DNA of 12,214 nucleotides from CAYNJF01 sp964351745 (lineage in GTDB: Bacteria; Pseudomonadota; Gammaproteobacteria; Berkiellales; Berkiellaceae). Numbering within the stretch: position 1 is the stretch's first letter; each line of letters begins with the position of its first letter. Of the stretch, positions 1 to 7,501 are shown piece after piece. The DNA lies in contig CAYGPI010000077.1 in assembly GCA_964351745.1 (NCBI GenBank), positions 1-12,214 of the forward strand, in the 5' to 3' direction. The translations under genes and the position numbers were made by a program. Under the pieces are notes generated by a model that was given only the letters and a program-made list of their open reading frames with translations, ran no database searches and was not told the DNA's origin.

Positions 1-1182
1 CTGATAGATCTGCTTTTTAATTTCTTTACCATCTTGATGCTCTTTTGCAATCGCTTTCACATCAACTTTTAGAGTCGCTTGAAATGCCTCAGTTAAAAAC
101 TCTAACTGTGGGTAATTGGCGTCTTCAAATCCTGTGCGACCAAGAGAATCTGCCTTACAAGCCAGTAAAAAGCCCTCTAAGCGCTCAGGCCTTCGATACA
201 AATCTAAGCTCTCAAATAGTTTCACAATAGTGTCAGCCCTAAGCTCCAAAGCTCTATGCGCATGCGTATGAAACTTTGAGGCGTGTACTGCTAAATCTCT
301 ATAGTCATTTGGGATCTTTAAACGCTCACACACTTGCTTAACCAATGGTACGCCCTTATCTTCATGAGCAATGTGGCGAGGCCATAGCTCTTTCTTAGTC
401 AGACCTTTACCAAGATCATGCATCAGGGCTGCAAAACGAACGACGGGATCTTCACTTAGCTTAGAGGCAGCCTCTAAAACCATTTCAATATGAATGCCAG
501 TATCTATTTCAGGATGGTGCTTTTCAGGCTGGGGCACGCCATACAAGTTATCAAGCTCTGGCAAGATGACTTTTAGGGCATTCGCTTCTCTTAACGTCTT
601 TATGAAGCTTACAGGTGAAGGTAATAAAAGACTCTTTTTTAACTCTGCCCAAACTCTCTCTGGTATAAGATTATCAATCTCACCTCTTTTGACCATCTCT
701 TGCAACAAGCTCATGGTGTCTGGATGGATAGTAAAGCCTAAAGGCTCAAACCGAGCCATGAAACGAGCCACCCTAAGAAGGCGCACCGGATCTTCAACAA
801 AGGCATCGGAAACATGCCTTAAGACTTTATTTTTTATGTCGTTAATGCCGCCATAGGGATCCACCAATGTGCCATCGCTGTCTTTCGCTATCGCGTTGAT
901 GGTTAAATCTCTTCTCTCTAGATCTTGCTCAAGTGTCACACTTGGAGAGAAATCACAGTCAAAGCCATAGTAACCTTGCCCTGTCTTCTTTTCAGTGCGC
1001 GCGAGAGCATATTCATCACCAGAATCTGGATGTAAAAAAACAGGAAAGGATTTGCCAACTTGTTTATATTTCTGGCTCAGTAGATCATCTGGTAAAGCGC
1101 CAACGACAACCCAATCAAATTCTGTGATCTCAAAACCTAACAGCTCATCACGAACTGCACCGCCTACTAAATAAACTTTCAT
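1..1182 (-). CDS. cca: CCA tRNA nucleotidyltransferase (3' end outside the window)
   Basis: This gene runs off the left edge, leaving 394 codons with no stop; the E. coli protein has about 412 residues, so only a short C-terminal piece is missing. The enzyme adds or repairs the 3' CCA of tRNAs in the cytoplasm. The N-terminus MKVYLVGGAVRDELLG, the nucleotidyltransferase segment with E21 and D23 followed by WVVVG, the RRDLTINA segment, the nucleotide-selecting EDPVRLLRVARF helix and the HD-domain motif MHDLGKG (H255, D256) all match the E. coli-type class II enzyme with nearly identical numbering. The first catalytic carboxylate, Asp in E. coli, is Glu here, which is conservative and may be common in relatives. 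The ATG overlaps the rsmD stop in ATGA, so translation is probably coupled; the upstream Shine-Dalgarno is weak (AAGAG). The presence of an HD domain suggests added phosphatase activity, as known for E. coli Cca. Confidence 0.97.
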   Translation of the reverse strand, partial: MKVYLVGGAVRDELLGFEITEFDWVVVGALPDDLLSQKYKQVGKSFPVFLHPDSGDEYALARTEKKTGQGYYGFDCDFSPSVTLEQDLERRDLTINAIAKDSDGTLVDPYGGINDIKNKVLRHVSDAFVEDPVRLLRVARFMARFEPLGFTIHPDTMSLLQEMVKRGEIDNLIPERVWAELKKSLLLPSPVSFIKTLREANALKVILPELDNLYGVPQPEKHHPEIDTGIHIEMVLEAASKLSEDPVVRFAALMHDLGKGLTKKELWPRHIAHEDKGVPLVKQVCERLKIPNDYRDLAVHASKFHTHAHRALELRADTIVKLFESLDLYRRPERLEGFLLACKADSLGRTGFEDANYPQLEFLTEAFQATLKVDVKAIAKEHQDGKEIKKQIYQ

Positions 1183-1760
1183 GATTCACTCTTTTGCGCC
1201 AATAGATGATAGGCCACTTTACCTGCCTTTTGGGTTTTAATTGGCTCAAAATGCTTTAAAGTGGGCACAGGGCTATCAGAAGATAATTCTGTATAGATCA
1301 TCGTCTGTGGGCCAAGCAGGGAGCTTTGAGAGAGTAAAGCAAGTGCTTCTTCAAGCAAAGAAGAATTAAAAGGTGGATCTAAAAAAATTAAATCTGCAGG
1401 CGCGGTTGAAAGCTGGCGCTGAATATAAGATAAAACATCCGATTGCTCAATGATGCATTGCTCTCGCTCTATCCCAAACTCAACTTGAGTCTTTTTCAAG
1501 CTATCACAAATGGCCCTGTTATTATCAACCATCACCACATGAGCCGCACCTCTAGAGATAGCCTCAAACCCTAAAACGCCTGTCCCCGCAAAGAAAACAT
1601 AACATTTAGCATCTTGAATGTTCGTCTGAAGCCAATTAAAAAGCGTTTCTCTCACTCTGTCTGGGGTTGGTCTTAATCCATCTATCGGCAAAACAGGGAC
1701 TTTACGTCCCCTTAAATGCCCAGCAATAATTCTTACTTTGCCAGGAGCGCTTTGTTTCAT
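1179..1760 (-). CDS. rsmD: 16S rRNA (guanine(966)-N(2))-methyltransferase RsmD
   Basis: This 193-residue protein is a class I SAM-dependent methyltransferase of the RsmD family, which methylates N2 of G966 in 16S rRNA during 30S assembly. Family hallmarks are RIIAGHLRGRKV (10-21), LRPTPDRVRETLFNWL (29-44), the SAM-binding loop FAGTGVLGFEA (57-67) and the catalytic DPPF (128-131). Length is typical (E. coli 198). One oddity is visible: the residue two before the FAG, normally the Asp of LDxFAGSG, is Val55 here (CYVFFAGTG), so the first SAM motif is degenerate although the catalytic DPPF is intact. The ATG overlaps the stop of the upstream M16 gene (ATGA), with a GGGGA Shine-Dalgarno 4 bases before the start; the stop overlaps cca in the same way. 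Linkage of rsmD to a divergent ftsY is conserved in gammaproteobacteria. Confidence 0.96.
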   Translation of the reverse strand: MKQSAPGKVRIIAGHLRGRKVPVLPIDGLRPTPDRVRETLFNWLQTNIQDAKCYVFFAGTGVLGFEAISRGAAHVVMVDNNRAICDSLKKTQVEFGIEREQCIIEQSDVLSYIQRQLSTAPADLIFLDPPFNSSLLEEALALLSQSSLLGPQTMIYTELSSDSPVPTLKHFEPIKTQKAGKVAYHLLAQKSES

Positions 1761-3181
1761 GAATCCCCAACCATCACTGTCACCATTTTATCTAGGCTAA
1801 CTCGTCTTTGAAAAGCATCTTTAATAGAGACAAGCGTCACGTCTTCAACACTTTGTTTGAATTTATCAAAGTATTCTATGGGTAATTCATAAAAGCCCAA
1901 AACGGTTACATGACTAGCAATGGCGCGGTTACTATCAAATTTTAGGGGGAACCCACCTAAGATATTAAGCTTAGCATCAGCAAGCTCTTGTTCAGTCGGC
2001 CCTTGCTCAATAAAGGTTTTAACGGTCTCTTTCATAATTTTGAGCGCCTCATCAGCTGACTCTTTTTTGGTTTGCAGCCCAACCGTAAATGGACCTTCAG
2101 CGCGCATCGGTCTAAAAGAGCTATGAACACTATAAGCTAAACCTTTTTTCTCACGAACAGAATCAAATAACCGAGTGACCATGCCGCCACCACCAAGAAT
2201 GTGGTTGCCAACATAGAGCGAGAAGTAATCTGGATCGAAACGAGTTAACATCGGCGCGCCCATCATGATGTGAGTTTGCTCAGAAGGATATGGGATCGTT
2301 TGACTACCCGCTTTTTCTAACAACTTAACTTTAGCAAAAGGCGCAGCCTTTTCTCCGGCCTTAAGCCCTTTCGTTATCGTTGTAGCAATAGCATTAGCGC
2401 CATCGAGATCGATTTGACCCACAATGGTTATCACAGCATTTTTAGCAACATAGTATTTTTCATGAAACGCTTTCAAGTCTTCTGGCGTAATCTGAACAAT
2501 GCTTTCCTTGGTGCCATGTGGCCATGTTGCATAAGGTTGATCTTGATACATCGCGGCATAAAAAGCCTTTTGAGCAATTTGACTTGGCGATTGAGCTTCA
2601 TGATCTAAAAGTTTAAGTGCCGTTTGTTGCTCTCTCTTAAAACCTTGCTCAGGAAACGCAGGTTGACTGATTAAAGCCCCAACCGTTTCAACCACATGAG
2701 GTAAGATATCAACATCAACTAAGCTTCGAACATGAATAGAAGACATATCCCTTTGTGTCTGGTTACTTAGCTGCGCCCCTAAGGAGTCAAGCTTTTCGGC
2801 TAAAGCATCGGCATCAAGCTCAGCGGTCCCTTCGCTTAATAAAGCATTCGTTAGAAAAGCAACGCCCGCTTTTTCTGTATCACGCGCACTACCCGCGTCG
2901 AAAGTAATATCAACATCAACCATAGGTAATTGAGGTGCATTCACAAAGTAAATTCTTGCGCCACTATCATGCACCCAATGCTGTATATCTATCACACCAT
3001 CGGTTTGAATCATGGAATCTCTCATTGCTTCAGACATCTTTTTTGTTCCTAAGGCTTTTTTTAAGCCATCCATTCCTGAGCCCTTTAAATAAAATCCAGC
3101 CACCACAACTATCGCTAAAATCGAGGCTGCTAAAACACCAAATTTAATCCATTGCTTTCTTGTATCTAGCGCGCTGATCAT
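1757..3181 (-). CDS. M16 family peptidase-like protein, non-catalytic membrane-anchored partner
   Basis: This 474-residue protein has an N-terminal transmembrane anchor (about residues 12-32, after TRKQW) and then two M16 (pitrilysin/processing-peptidase-like) halves facing the periplasm. At the place of the HxxEH zinc motif it reads F109-L-T-N112-A113, so all three residues of that motif are replaced and the chain should not bind zinc. In the C-terminal half it keeps the substrate-binding R/Y pair: TRLFDSVREKKGLAYSV, with R343 and Y350 in the R-x6-Y spacing known from M16 enzymes. It follows the catalytic M16 gene with an ATGA overlap and has a strong doubled Shine-Dalgarno (AAGGAGAAGGAG) before the ATG. 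Together the two probably form a two-chain M16B protease, one chain supplying zinc and the other the R/Y pair. The physiological substrate is unknown. Confidence 0.9.
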   Translation of the reverse strand: MISALDTRKQWIKFGVLAASILAIVVVAGFYLKGSGMDGLKKALGTKKMSEAMRDSMIQTDGVIDIQHWVHDSGARIYFVNAPQLPMVDVDITFDAGSARDTEKAGVAFLTNALLSEGTAELDADALAEKLDSLGAQLSNQTQRDMSSIHVRSLVDVDILPHVVETVGALISQPAFPEQGFKREQQTALKLLDHEAQSPSQIAQKAFYAAMYQDQPYATWPHGTKESIVQITPEDLKAFHEKYYVAKNAVITIVGQIDLDGANAIATTITKGLKAGEKAAPFAKVKLLEKAGSQTIPYPSEQTHIMMGAPMLTRFDPDYFSLYVGNHILGGGGMVTRLFDSVREKKGLAYSVHSSFRPMRAEGPFTVGLQTKKESADEALKIMKETVKTFIEQGPTEQELADAKLNILGGFPLKFDSNRAIASHVTVLGFYELPIEYFDKFKQSVEDVTLVSIKDAFQRRVSLDKMVTVMVGDS

Positions 3182-4557
3182 AGAGAGGCTCCTTCTCCTT
3201 GAGTCTCAGACGAATCTTGGATCGCTTGGGGATCTAAGATTGCAACCGTTTTTTGATCTGAAACCAAATATTTTTCCACCACTTCTTTAATTTGCTCTGC
3301 TGTGACAGCTTTTATATTCTCAACATATTGCTCAGCATCTTTCCAAGAAAGGCCAATGCATTCAAAGGAGCCTATGGTAATGGCTTGCTCTGCGATAGAA
3401 TCTTTTCCAAAAATTTCACTTGAAATAATTTGAGTTTTGATTTTATTTAATTCAGCATCGCCTATTAACTCTGTTTTTAATAACTCAATTTGAGAGAGAA
3501 TACCCTTTTCAAGGTCTTCGACCGTATGCTTACCAGCAGGGATGCCCGTTAGCTTAAATTGAGAGCTATAACGCTGGAAAGGATCGTAGTAAGTCCCTAA
3601 CCCTATGGCAAGTTCATCGCGACGAATCAGCGTCTTAGAGAAACGAGATGAATTACCGCCATCAAGAGCATAAGCCGCTAGCAGTAAGGCATAAGGGGCA
3701 TAGCTTTCTTCTTTCGTAAACTCTGAAATAGCCGGCACGTTATATCCAAACATTAAATAAGGCAGCATGGCTTTCTTTTTAACAACAATGCGCGTTTCGC
3801 CTAAAGCACCTATTTCTTGGTAATTTTTTGTCTTTAAAAGAGCCTTCTTAGTAACTTTACCAAAATGTTTTTTAGCGAGCTCTATTACCTTATCAGCGTC
3901 GACATCACCAGCGACTACCAAAACGGCATTATTTGGGCCATACCAATTGTCATACCACATCTGTAGATCTTCAGCTGTCATCTGCTCGATATCATGCATC
4001 CAACCAATGACAGGATGATGATAAGGCCCAGAAATATTGGCCGCTGCCATAAAGCGCTCATAAGTCAACATTTGTGGGTTGTCATCTGTGCGCAAGCGAC
4101 GCTCTTCTTTGATAACTTGCTTCTCTTTTGCAAATTCCTCAGCTGTAATAATAAGGTTTTGCATCCTATCGGCTTCTAGCTCGAAACTAAGTTCCAATTT
4201 AGAGGCATCAAGCTCTGCATAATAAGCTGTGAAATCATCTGTGGTAAAAGCATTATCTGTGCCACCATTTTTTGCAATGATGTCTGAATAACTACCATCT
4301 GGGAATTTTTTAGTGCCCTTGAACATCATATGCTCTAAGGCATGGCTAATGCCGGTGATGCCGGTGTATTCATCAGCACTCCCAACCTTAAACCAAACCT
4401 GAGAGACAATCACAGGCGCCCTGTGATCTTCTCGAACGACAATTTTAAGGCCATTGTCTAGCTTAGCTTCTTTTGTTGTCATATTTACCCCAAGTGCTGG
4501 GAGAGTGAATAAAAACAGACTGACGAACAATAATTTGACCAAAGTTTGTTTTAACAT
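3178..4557 (-). CDS. M16 family zinc metalloprotease, catalytic subunit (exported)
   Basis: This 459-residue protein begins with a likely signal peptide (basic MLKQTLVK, then hydrophobic to LFTLPALG, about residues 1-23), so it should act in the periplasm. The M16 zinc site is intact: ISHALEHMMFKGT gives H72, E75 and H76, and EKQVIKEER supplies the third ligand, most likely E152, at the family spacing of 76 residues after the second His. The GGTDNAFTTDDFTAYY segment and the two-half M16 layout fit the family. In the C-terminal half the GLxY motif of the R/Y pair is replaced (LIRRDELAIGLG), the complement of what is seen in the neighbouring partner. It is the first gene of the minus-strand operon, divergent from ftsY; no good Shine-Dalgarno is seen before the ATG. 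Orthologous pairs sit beside ftsY in Pseudomonas. Substrate unknown. Confidence 0.93.
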   Translation of the reverse strand: MLKQTLVKLLFVSLFLFTLPALGVNMTTKEAKLDNGLKIVVREDHRAPVIVSQVWFKVGSADEYTGITGISHALEHMMFKGTKKFPDGSYSDIIAKNGGTDNAFTTDDFTAYYAELDASKLELSFELEADRMQNLIITAEEFAKEKQVIKEERRLRTDDNPQMLTYERFMAAANISGPYHHPVIGWMHDIEQMTAEDLQMWYDNWYGPNNAVLVVAGDVDADKVIELAKKHFGKVTKKALLKTKNYQEIGALGETRIVVKKKAMLPYLMFGYNVPAISEFTKEESYAPYALLLAAYALDGGNSSRFSKTLIRRDELAIGLGTYYDPFQRYSSQFKLTGIPAGKHTVEDLEKGILSQIELLKTELIGDAELNKIKTQIISSEIFGKDSIAEQAITIGSFECIGLSWKDAEQYVENIKAVTAEQIKEVVEKYLVSDQKTVAILDPQAIQDSSETQGEGASL

Positions 4558-4633
4558 AAGTTTCTACCAAAACGGTTGTTCTTGACTCAACTAATGGTAG
4601 GATACATCAATTTTGTGAGCGAATGCAGGCCTT
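4558..4633. promoter_or_regulatory. Divergent intergenic region between M16 operon and ftsY operon
   Basis: This 76-bp gap must hold the promoters of both operons unless transcription enters from elsewhere. On the plus strand TTGTTC (4576-4581) lies 16 bases before TAGGAT (4598-4603), a plausible but imperfect sigma-70 pair; TTGACT at 4582-4587 is a better -35 box but has only CATCAA at 17 bases. I see no convincing promoter for the minus-strand operon. Both flanking start codons have weak Shine-Dalgarno sequences, so exact transcription starts cannot be fixed by eye. Confidence 0.35.
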
Positions 4634-5797
4634 ATGTTCAAATTTCTAAAACGTAAAAAGGACCAAAAACCCCAGGACACTAACGTAGAGCCCCAAAACC
4701 CACAAATCAATGAAGATGTATCCAACGTACCTTCTGAAGAAAATAGCATAGTCGAGAGCGCCTCTGCTGAAAAGGAAACGCCTACCACCGAAGAAGTTAG
4801 TAAGCATTCAAAAGAGCAGGAAGCCTTATCTTTAGAAACTCCCCCTCAAGAGAAGGAGGAGAAAAAACCTTCTTTATTCAAACGCTTAACAAACTCTCTA
4901 AGCAAAACAAGAAACAACTTAACGAGCGGTTTAGCCAATATCTTTCTTGGGAAGAAGGTTATTGACGATGAGTTGCTAGAAGACATAGAAAATTTATTAA
5001 TCACATCAGACATTGGCGTTGACGCTGCCGAAGAATTGGTTCTGGAACTAACAAAAGGTGTTTCAAGAAAAGAGATTAAAGATCCTCAAGCCGTTCTTTC
5101 TCGTTTAAAATCAGGCTTGTTTGATATTATAAGACCTTGTGAGCATCCACTCGTTATCGATGACACTAAGCAGCCCTTCGTTATATTAATGATAGGTGTT
5201 AACGGCTCAGGAAAAACAACAACCATAGGCAAGCTTGCTAACAAATATATGCAAGAAGGCAAAAAAGTGATGCTTGCCGCTGGCGACACCTTTAGAGCTG
5301 CAGCTGTTGAGCAACTTCAAGTTTGGGGCACGCGCAGCCAAGTCCCTGTGATAGCCCAACACACCGGGGCAGATAGCGCCTCTGTCGCTTTTGACGCGCT
5401 GTCATCTGCTAAAGCAAAACAAATCGACGTTCTTATCATTGATACCGCAGGTAGATTGCATACACAAAGTAACCTGATGGAAGAGCTTAAGAAAGTGAAG
5501 CGTGTCCTTTCCAAGCAAGAAGGCAGTGCCCCTCATGAAGTTATGTTAGTGTTAGATGCTGGGATTGGCCAAAACGCTTTGGCCCAAGCTGAAAAATTTA
5601 ATGAAGCCATTGGACTAGATTCTGTAACTATCACTAAATTAGATGGTACGGCTAAAGGCGGCATGCTATTTGCCATAGCCAAAAAATTAAAACTCCCAAT
5701 ACGCTTTATCGGGTGTGGAGAGAAAATAGAAGACTTGCGTGAATTCCATGCACAGGAATTTATAGATGCGCTATTTGTTAGCGAGGATAATGAGTGA
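4634..5797 (+). CDS. ftsY: Signal recognition particle receptor FtsY
   Basis: FtsY is the SRP receptor GTPase at the inner membrane; it docks SRP-ribosome complexes onto the Sec translocon. The 387-residue protein starts with a basic membrane-targeting stretch (MFKFLKRKK), followed by an acidic, low-complexity A domain of about 65 residues, shorter than in E. coli (497 residues in total). The N domain (about 75-160) carries IDDELLEDIENLLITSDIGVDAA. The G domain shows the P-loop GVNGSGKTT (188-196), DTFRAAAVEQL (218-228), DTAGR (270-274), TKLDGTAKGG (334-343) and closing GCGEKIEDLREF (from 360), where the usual GVGE is GCGE, a mild change. The ATG is chosen because it gives the canonical membrane-targeting N-terminus; only a weak AGG precedes it. 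It heads the ftsY-ftsE-ftsX operon; ftsE starts 6 bases downstream. Confidence 0.98.
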   Translation: MFKFLKRKKDQKPQDTNVEPQNPQINEDVSNVPSEENSIVESASAEKETPTTEEVSKHSKEQEALSLETPPQEKEEKKPSLFKRLTNSLSKTRNNLTSGLANIFLGKKVIDDELLEDIENLLITSDIGVDAAEELVLELTKGVSRKEIKDPQAVLSRLKSGLFDIIRPCEHPLVIDDTKQPFVILMIGVNGSGKTTTIGKLANKYMQEGKKVMLAAGDTFRAAAVEQLQVWGTRSQVPVIAQHTGADSASVAFDALSSAKAKQIDVLIIDTAGRLHTQSNLMEELKKVKRVLSKQEGSAPHEVMLVLDAGIGQNALAQAEKFNEAIGLDSVTITKLDGTAKGGMLFAIAKKLKLPIRFIGCGEKIEDLREFHAQEFIDALFVSEDNE

Positions 5798-5803
5798 GGT
5801 ATT

Positions 5804-6490
5804 GTGATACAATTTCAAAAAGTCAGCAAGTCGTATGGCACAAAAAAAGCTCTAACTAACATCGATCTCTCAATTGAGCCTGGCGAACTAGTTTTTATCC
5901 AAGGCCATAGCGGTGCTGGGAAAAGTACTTTTCTGAGGCTCATTGCTTCTTTAGAGCCTGCCAGCACTGGGCAAATTATCATTAACAACCAACCCTTACA
6001 CACCATGCACCGAAAAGCGCTGCCTTTTTACCGCAGACACTTAGGGCTTATCTTTCAGTCTCCGCTTCTTTTAGAAGACAGGACTATCTACGAAAATGTT
6101 ATCCTTCCTTTGCAAATCGGCGGCTTCGATGAGCCAAGCATTCACAGGCGCGCTCAAGCAGCCCTAAACCGAGTTGGCCTCTTAGATAAAATCAATGACT
6201 ACCCTAAAATGCTTTCTAGTGGTGAGCAACAACGCGTTAGCATCGCTAGAGCAGTCATCCACAAACCCAAAATTTTATTGGCCGATGAGCCAACAGGAAA
6301 CTTAGATCCAAGGCTTTCTTTTGAGATTATGACTTTATTTCAACGTCTACAACAAGTTGGCGTTACTGTCGTCATAGCTTCCCACGATACATATTTGTTG
6401 GATCACTTCCCTTTTAGAAAAATAACGATTGAGCAAGGTGAAATAGTGCCTAATCAACCGAATCAAGAGGTTTTAAAGGACCATGGCTAA
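5804..6490 (+). CDS. ftsE: Cell division ATP-binding protein FtsE
   Basis: FtsE is the ATPase of the FtsEX complex, which works at the septum and controls periplasmic peptidoglycan hydrolases through FtsX. All ABC ATPase elements are present in 228 residues: Walker A GHSGAGKST (34-42), Q-loop Q85, signature LSSGEQQR (137-144), Walker B ILLADEP (157-163) and switch His H194 (ASHD). The signature has Ser where FtsE normally has Gly (LSGGEQQR); the second, more critical Gly (G140) is kept, so activity is still expected. Translation starts at GTG, fixed by alignment to E. coli FtsE (MIRFEHVSK against MIQFQKVSK), with a TGAGGT Shine-Dalgarno that overlaps the ftsY stop. The 3' end overlaps ftsX by 8 bases, implying coupled synthesis of the two subunits. 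Confidence 0.97.
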   Translation: MIQFQKVSKSYGTKKALTNIDLSIEPGELVFIQGHSGAGKSTFLRLIASLEPASTGQIIINNQPLHTMHRKALPFYRRHLGLIFQSPLLLEDRTIYENVILPLQIGGFDEPSIHRRAQAALNRVGLLDKINDYPKMLSSGEQQRVSIARAVIHKPKILLADEPTGNLDPRLSFEIMTLFQRLQQVGVTVVIASHDTYLLDHFPFRKITIEQGEIVPNQPNQEVLKDHG

Positions 6491-7484
6491 AGATTTTCTA
6501 AACCGACACAAAGCAGCGCGGCCTAAGCCTAAGCCTAAAGGCGCTAAAAGACTTAGCTTAAAAACAAGCAGTCAGTTTTTCCAACATTTAAAAGATCATA
6601 AAACAGCACTTAGAGTCAGTTTTAAAGTGCTCACACAAAACTCATTAAGTGCCTGGTTAACAATTTTAGCGATTGGCATTATTTTGGTGCTCCCTCTTAG
6701 TGGCTATCTTTTTTATCACCACATGAATCAACTTCACCATACGCTTGATAAAGGCAACCAACTGACCGCTTTTGTTCATGGTGATCTATCTACCAAAAAA
6801 GTAAATGAGCTTATTCAAAACCTAAAGGCCATTGAAGAAGTTCAAACCGTTACCCATCAAACACCGCAAAGCGCTCTAGAAGAATTTGAGCAAAAAACAA
6901 ACCTTGGTGATTTGGTCGCCCTTTTACCAAGCAACCCTTTACCTCATGTGTTAATCATTACACCAAAAGATGCTTATCAAACCTTACCCAGTGTTGAAGC
7001 CTTAAAAGTTGTGCTCGAAGCTCATCCCGATATTGATCAAGTCATCATGGATCTCGATTGGGTTAAAAAAATTGAGGCTCTGAACCATCTCATCGCTAAA
7101 ATTGTAAGCATGGTCATTATCTTTATTGGTATAGGCTGTGTTGTCATTTTAACGAATACAATTCGACTTAATTTAGAAAAACACCGCGAAGAGCTTTATA
7201 TTTTTTCGTTGATGGGCGCCACTGATGCCTACATTAGAAGGCCGTTTGTTTATCGAGCTGTTATCTATGGTATTTTAGGGGCAACCACGGCTTATGGCTT
7301 AGTATTCCTTGGCCTGCGATTATTGCAGAAACCTACCGAGGCCTTAGCCGAGCTATATCGCCAAGTGGTTCAAATTGATACCATTCCGATAGAAGCTCTC
7401 TTTAGCCTGATAGTTTTTAGTGTTTTTCTTAGCGTTCTCAGTGCAAAGCTTGCTATTTGGCAGTATAATGAAAGGCTTCGCTGA
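6483..7484 (+). CDS. ftsX: Cell division protein FtsX (FtsEX permease subunit)
   Basis: FtsX is the membrane partner of FtsE. The 333-residue protein has the family layout: a basic cytoplasmic tail, TM1 (about 57-78), a periplasmic domain (about 80-200) expected to bind a hydrolase activator, then TM2 (about 204-228), TM3 (about 258-280) and TM4 (about 305-325). The segment between TM2 and TM3, LMGATDAYIRRPFVYRAVIYG, is a clear FtsX signature. The tail holds a Pro-Lys repeat (RPKPKPKGAKR, 13-23) encoded by three CCTAA(G/A) hexamers at 6522-6539. The ATG lies inside the end of ftsE, with AAGGA only 2 bases upstream, which suggests re-initiation by ribosomes finishing ftsE. Downstream the permease gene starts after 17 bases instead of the usual rpoH. 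Confidence 0.96.
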   Translation: MAKDFLNRHKAARPKPKPKGAKRLSLKTSSQFFQHLKDHKTALRVSFKVLTQNSLSAWLTILAIGIILVLPLSGYLFYHHMNQLHHTLDKGNQLTAFVHGDLSTKKVNELIQNLKAIEEVQTVTHQTPQSALEEFEQKTNLGDLVALLPSNPLPHVLIITPKDAYQTLPSVEALKVVLEAHPDIDQVIMDLDWVKKIEALNHLIAKIVSMVIIFIGIGCVVILTNTIRLNLEKHREELYIFSLMGATDAYIRRPFVYRAVIYGILGATTAYGLVFLGLRLLQKPTEALAELYRQVVQIDTIPIEALFSLIVFSVFLSVLSAKLAIWQYNERLR

Positions 7485-7501
7485 AAATATAGGGTTAAAT
7501 T

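Noticed and set aside
494..1127. Plus-strand open frames over the cca region (494-856 and 933-1127).
   Set aside because: The minus strand encodes an uninterrupted, highly conserved Cca protein; these are antisense by-products.
4591..4788. A 65-codon open frame on the minus strand across the divergent promoter region and the start of ftsY.
   Set aside because: It is antisense to the well-supported ftsY start, has no family resemblance and reads as the complement of a low-complexity acidic domain.
4771..4791. The seven residues EKETPTT occur both in the FtsY acidic domain and in the 567-residue protein (near 10546-10566), with nearly identical DNA.
   Set aside because: The match is short, in low-complexity Glu/Thr-rich segments, and does not extend on either side, so coincidence is the simplest reading.
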